Positions 24,478 through 27,149 of a DNA stretch of 27,149 nucleotides are shown here, piece after piece. The stretch covers positions 1 to 27,149 of the forward strand of contig CAILBQ010000663.1 in assembly GCA_903832475.1 (NCBI GenBank). The letters run 5' to 3'. This DNA comes from an uncultured Acidobacteriota bacterium (GTDB taxonomy: Bacteria > Acidobacteriota > Terriglobia > Terriglobales > Acidobacteriaceae). A model generated the notes under the pieces. It made no database searches. It saw nothing but the letters and a program-made list of their open reading frames with translations, and had not been told where the DNA came from. The translations under genes and the position numbers were made by a program. Position 1 is the first letter of the stretch; the number at the start of each line of letters is the position of its first letter.

Positions 24478-27149
24478 TCAGGGCTGCTGGCGATAGACTT
24501 CAGCGAGGCTTTCGCGCAGCAGTTCACCCACCTTTTGAAGGTGGGGCTCAAGGAACATGGACTCATGGTCGCCCGGAGCCCAGAGAACTTTCACACCGCC
24601 CGTGACGATCGCATCCCATCCGCAGTGCTCCTGCGCACCAGGGAAATATGGAGCTTCCTTCGCCCGGATCAGCGTGAGCGATCCCGCGTATGGCTCAATG
24701 CCGCGGTACTCTTTTAAGGAATTCAGTGTGGTCAGGCTGACGTTGTGCATGAAATGCGGCAGCGACAGGCCGAACTTCTTGCAGAACCACTCGGCAATGG
24801 CCCAATTTTTTAGATAGATGCGGTTTCGCACCGATTCGAATTTGTTGGAAATGACGGCGGCGATGTAGCGCGACTTCTGCTTGCTCGACAGCGCGCGCCA
24901 GCGGTTGCGGTGGAAGCGGTATTTTCGACCCAGTCGCGCACTGAGGCTCATTTCCGGAGATCCGGCCTGCTGCTGAGCAAGTTCGGCAGAGTAGCCCGGG
25001 CGCCAGGAATCGAACAGGACGAGGAAGCCGACCTCTTCCCCAGCCGCCGTAATCTGGCGGGCGGTTTCGACGGCCAGCGGACCAGCCGCGCACCAGCCGC
25101 CGATGAAATACGGACCATGAGGCTGTATGGCGCGCATGGCTTCAAGATAGGTAGATGCCCGCTGCTCGACGGTCATTCCCTCGGCGTCGGTATCAAGTTC
25201 GCGCAAACCGTAAAAAGGAATATCGTCGCCCATCACGGCGGGAATGCCTTGATAGAGCAGGTAGGAATGAATCATGAAGAAAGGTGGCCGCTTGCCGACA
25301 GGACGCACCGGGACGAGAGACGAGTAGTAGGCCCGGCCGCGAACGATGTCAGCGAGTTGCTCGACCGTGGGGGCGTTGAAAATAGTGGTGATGGGCAGGG
25401 AGGTTCCAAGCGACTTGTTGATGCGTGCGAAGAGCCGCACGATCATCAGCGAGTAGCCGCCCAGATCGAAGAAGCGCGTGCGAACGCCGATGGGGCGGAC
25501 GTTCAGGACTTCTTCCCAGATAGCGACCAGGCTGGTTTCCAGTTCATCCCGAGGCGCGAGGAACTCGGCGGAAGTCGCGGTAGGAGCGAGTTGGGAAGAG
25601 CCCGGCGGAGGCAGCAGCGCGAAGTCCGCAGTGCCATCGGCGCGGCGCGCGATATTCGGGACGGTAATCAGCTCCGTCCCAGAAAACATGCCTGGAGCGA
25701 CGGCATGGAAAGCTTCGTGGATGGCCTGGACGGAAGCCGGGGATGCGTCGAACGGCTTGATGTAAGCGACCAGAGCCGGGGCGCCGTCGACGGGGAGAAT
25801 CGCGGCGACAGTTTCGGCGACGGCAGGAATCGGCCAGAGAACATCTTCGAGTTCGCTTAAGCGGAGGCGGTAGCCGTGCAGGCGCACCAGGCGATCGACG
25901 GTATCGAGAATTTCAACCGCGGCGCCGGCGATGAGGTCAGTGGTCTCGGCGGCATCGGTGGGTGTGCGGGCAAGGAGTCCGCTGCGCGTGGTCAGCCCGC
26001 CGCTTTGTACCGCAAGCTCTCCGAAAACCCCCGCAGGTACGGCCTGGTCATATTCGTCGAGGACGATGAGCCGCTCGCCGGCCAGCGCGGCATAACGAGG
26101 CTGCTTGTCGGCCGAAATCTTGGCCAGCGCCATGGGCCCCGCGGTAAGCGCACTGGAAACCAGCGTCCAGGTGCGAAGCGGGATGGCGGAAAGCCGCTGC
26201 GACTGCGCGCTGTTCAGAATGCCGCCGCGCACGATCACGTTCAGGCGGCGATCGCCCGTCCAGCCGCTGTGAATGGCGGCGAGCACGTTGCTGATCGATG
26301 CGAAGACAAACGAAACCTGATGCTGCTGAACCAGTGTTGCCAGGTTTGAGACCGATGCCGCTTCCGACGGGTAAAGTAGGGTCGCGCCCGCTACCAGCGG
26401 CAGCAGCATATCCACCCACGCATCGGTGGCCGAGGCGGCAGGGGTGACTAGCACCGTATCGCCGGAACGCAGGTCCAGGGCGGCCGCGGCGGCGAGCAGG
26501 TGCTGCAAAGTGGCGCGATGCGTGGCCGGCATCGCTTCCGGCTGGCCTTCGCGCGATGGGTTCAGCCCAAGCCACGCGACGCTGGCCGGCTGAGGATACA
26601 TGGGCAGCGGGAGTCGCTCCGCGGCAGGCCGAAGCAGCTCCTCGAAGGTGGTGATGCCGGTCAGATGAACGGCGAATTCCTTGGAAGCCAGCGAGAGAAC
26701 CGGCGAATAGGCCTCCATCAAGCGGCTGCACTCCGGAGCGCTGGAGGTAGAAGGCAGAGGAAGTGTCACAGCCCCGATGCGCAGCAACGCCAGCGCCGTT
26801 GCCGTGGAATTGCTGCTGGCGTCCAGACGCAGCAGGACCGTCTGGCCCGGGCCGACGCCGCGCTCGATCAGCGAAGTCGCCATGGTCAGGCTGCGTTCGT
26901 GAAGATCGCTCCAACGGATGCGGTCGACGCCGTCCACAATGGCGATCTGGTCCGGATTGCCGGCGACCAGGCGGTCCAGCCATTGGGCAAGACTCGTAGA
27001 GGGAGTTTGCGCCTCGGCGGTTGATTCCGCACTCGATGGGGTGTTGGCTTCCGGGACCGCGACCAACGGCAGCCGGGAAACGGTCAGGCTGTCATTGTCC
27101 ATCACCGCTTCCAGAATCCTGACGTACATCTCCATGAGGCTGAGAATGC
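24478..27149 (-). CDS. Nonribosomal peptide synthetase, 3' part: end of C domain, degenerate A domain, T domain, Cys thioesterase (partial at window edge)
   Basis: Terminal part of a peptide synthetase; 889 residues are visible and the frame is open to the edge. The first residues (YVRILEAVMDNDSLTVSRLP) match the end of a condensation domain, so ATG 27135 and 27102 are probably internal. The adenylation-like region (about 27010-25590) keeps an A8-like segment (VDRLVRLHGYRLRLSELE) but not the A3 P-loop (LNPSREGQPEAMPATH instead of TSGTTGxPKG), A5 or A7, and the A10 Lys is Thr (RADGTADF, 25632-25630). The carrier domain has DLGGYSL with the phosphopantetheine Ser at 25452-25450. The thioesterase has GGWCAAG with a Cys nucleophile (25092-25090), Asp in LFDSW (25011-25009) and His in GDHESM (24567-24565). 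It likely releases a peptide or acyl chain; the product is unknown. The phosphopantetheinyl transferase at 5826-6644 may activate it. Confidence 0.85.
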   Translation of the reverse strand, partial: ILSLMEMYVRILEAVMDNDSLTVSRLPLVAVPEANTPSSAESTAEAQTPSTSLAQWLDRLVAGNPDQIAIVDGVDRIRWSDLHERSLTMATSLIERGVGPGQTVLLRLDASSNSTATALALLRIGAVTLPLPSTSSAPECSRLMEAYSPVLSLASKEFAVHLTGITTFEELLRPAAERLPLPMYPQPASVAWLGLNPSREGQPEAMPATHRATLQHLLAAAAALDLRSGDTVLVTPAASATDAWVDMLLPLVAGATLLYPSEAASVSNLATLVQQHQVSFVFASISNVLAAIHSGWTGDRRLNVIVRGGILNSAQSQRLSAIPLRTWTLVSSALTAGPMALAKISADKQPRYAALAGERLIVLDEYDQAVPAGVFGELAVQSGGLTTRSGLLARTPTDAAETTDLIAGAAVEILDTVDRLVRLHGYRLRLSELEDVLWPIPAVAETVAAILPVDGAPALVAYIKPFDASPASVQAIHEAFHAVAPGMFSGTELITVPNIARRADGTADFALLPPPGSSQLAPTATSAEFLAPRDELETSLVAIWEEVLNVRPIGVRTRFFDLGGYSLMIVRLFARINKSLGTSLPITTIFNAPTVEQLADIVRGRAYYSSLVPVRPVGKRPPFFMIHSYLLYQGIPAVMGDDIPFYGLRELDTDAEGMTVEQRASTYLEAMRAIQPHGPYFIGGWCAAGPLAVETARQITAAGEEVGFLVLFDSWRPGYSAELAQQQAGSPEMSLSARLGRKYRFHRNRWRALSSKQKSRYIAAVISNKFESVRNRIYLKNWAIAEWFCKKFGLSLPHFMHNVSLTTLNSLKEYRGIEPYAGSLTLIRAKEAPYFPGAQEHCGWDAIVTGGVKVLWAPGDHESMFLEPHLQKVGELLRESLAEVYRQQP

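Overview
The window looks like chromosomal DNA of a soil Acidobacteriota bacterium, probably class Terriglobia (inference). The grounds are moderate-to-high GC, very large secreted proteins built from chitobiase/beta-hexosaminidase C-terminal repeats with YYTTDGSTPT-type motifs, and an accessory glycan and nonribosomal-peptide gene mix. I see no rRNA, tRNA, CRISPR array or insertion sequence.

Layout. (1) 1-5766: a leader region, then a 1727-residue secreted protein with a GH51-like (clan GH-A) glycosidase core, nine tandem CHB_HEX_C-type repeats and a C-terminal L-type lectin domain, closed by a hairpin terminator. (2) 5826-8325, plus strand: an Sfp-type phosphopantetheinyl transferase and a polytopic O-antigen polymerase/ligase-like protein that starts at TTG. 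(3) 8340-13804, minus strand: a likely operon from a recognisable sigma70-type promoter, with two GT4-type glycosyltransferases followed by a lipoprotein paralogue of the glycosidase core without repeats or lectin. (4) 13846-16248, minus strand: an S9B/DPP IV-family exported peptidase homologue whose nucleophile serine is replaced by glycine. (5) 16249-17148: a 900-base, AT-richer divergent intergenic region that contains an unexplained terminator-like hairpin. (6) 17149-21900, plus strand: a third paralogue of the glycosidase, with seven repeats and a lectin domain, followed by a strong bidirectional terminator. (7) 22025-27149, minus strand: a GT-A-like glycosyltransferase, an OafA/YrhL-type acyltransferase and the 3' end of a nonribosomal peptide synthetase (end of C domain, strongly degenerate A domain, T domain, and a thioesterase with a Cys nucleophile). 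This last gene runs off the right edge.

Together the genes suggest a surface or secreted glycan locus: glycosyltransferases, an acyltransferase and a Wzy/WaaL-like protein could build and decorate a polymer. A nonribosomal peptide or acyl product released by the thioesterase could be a second component, with the phosphopantetheinyl transferase priming its carrier domain. The three glycosidase paralogues (one membrane-anchored, two released and lectin-tipped) could trim, bind or remodel the same glycan. This joint role is inference from gene proximity. The most unusual signals are the triplicated GH51-like family with expanding repeats, the two apparently active-site-deficient proteins (Ser-to-Gly S9 peptidase and degenerate adenylation domain), and the shared UCCG-loop hairpins.
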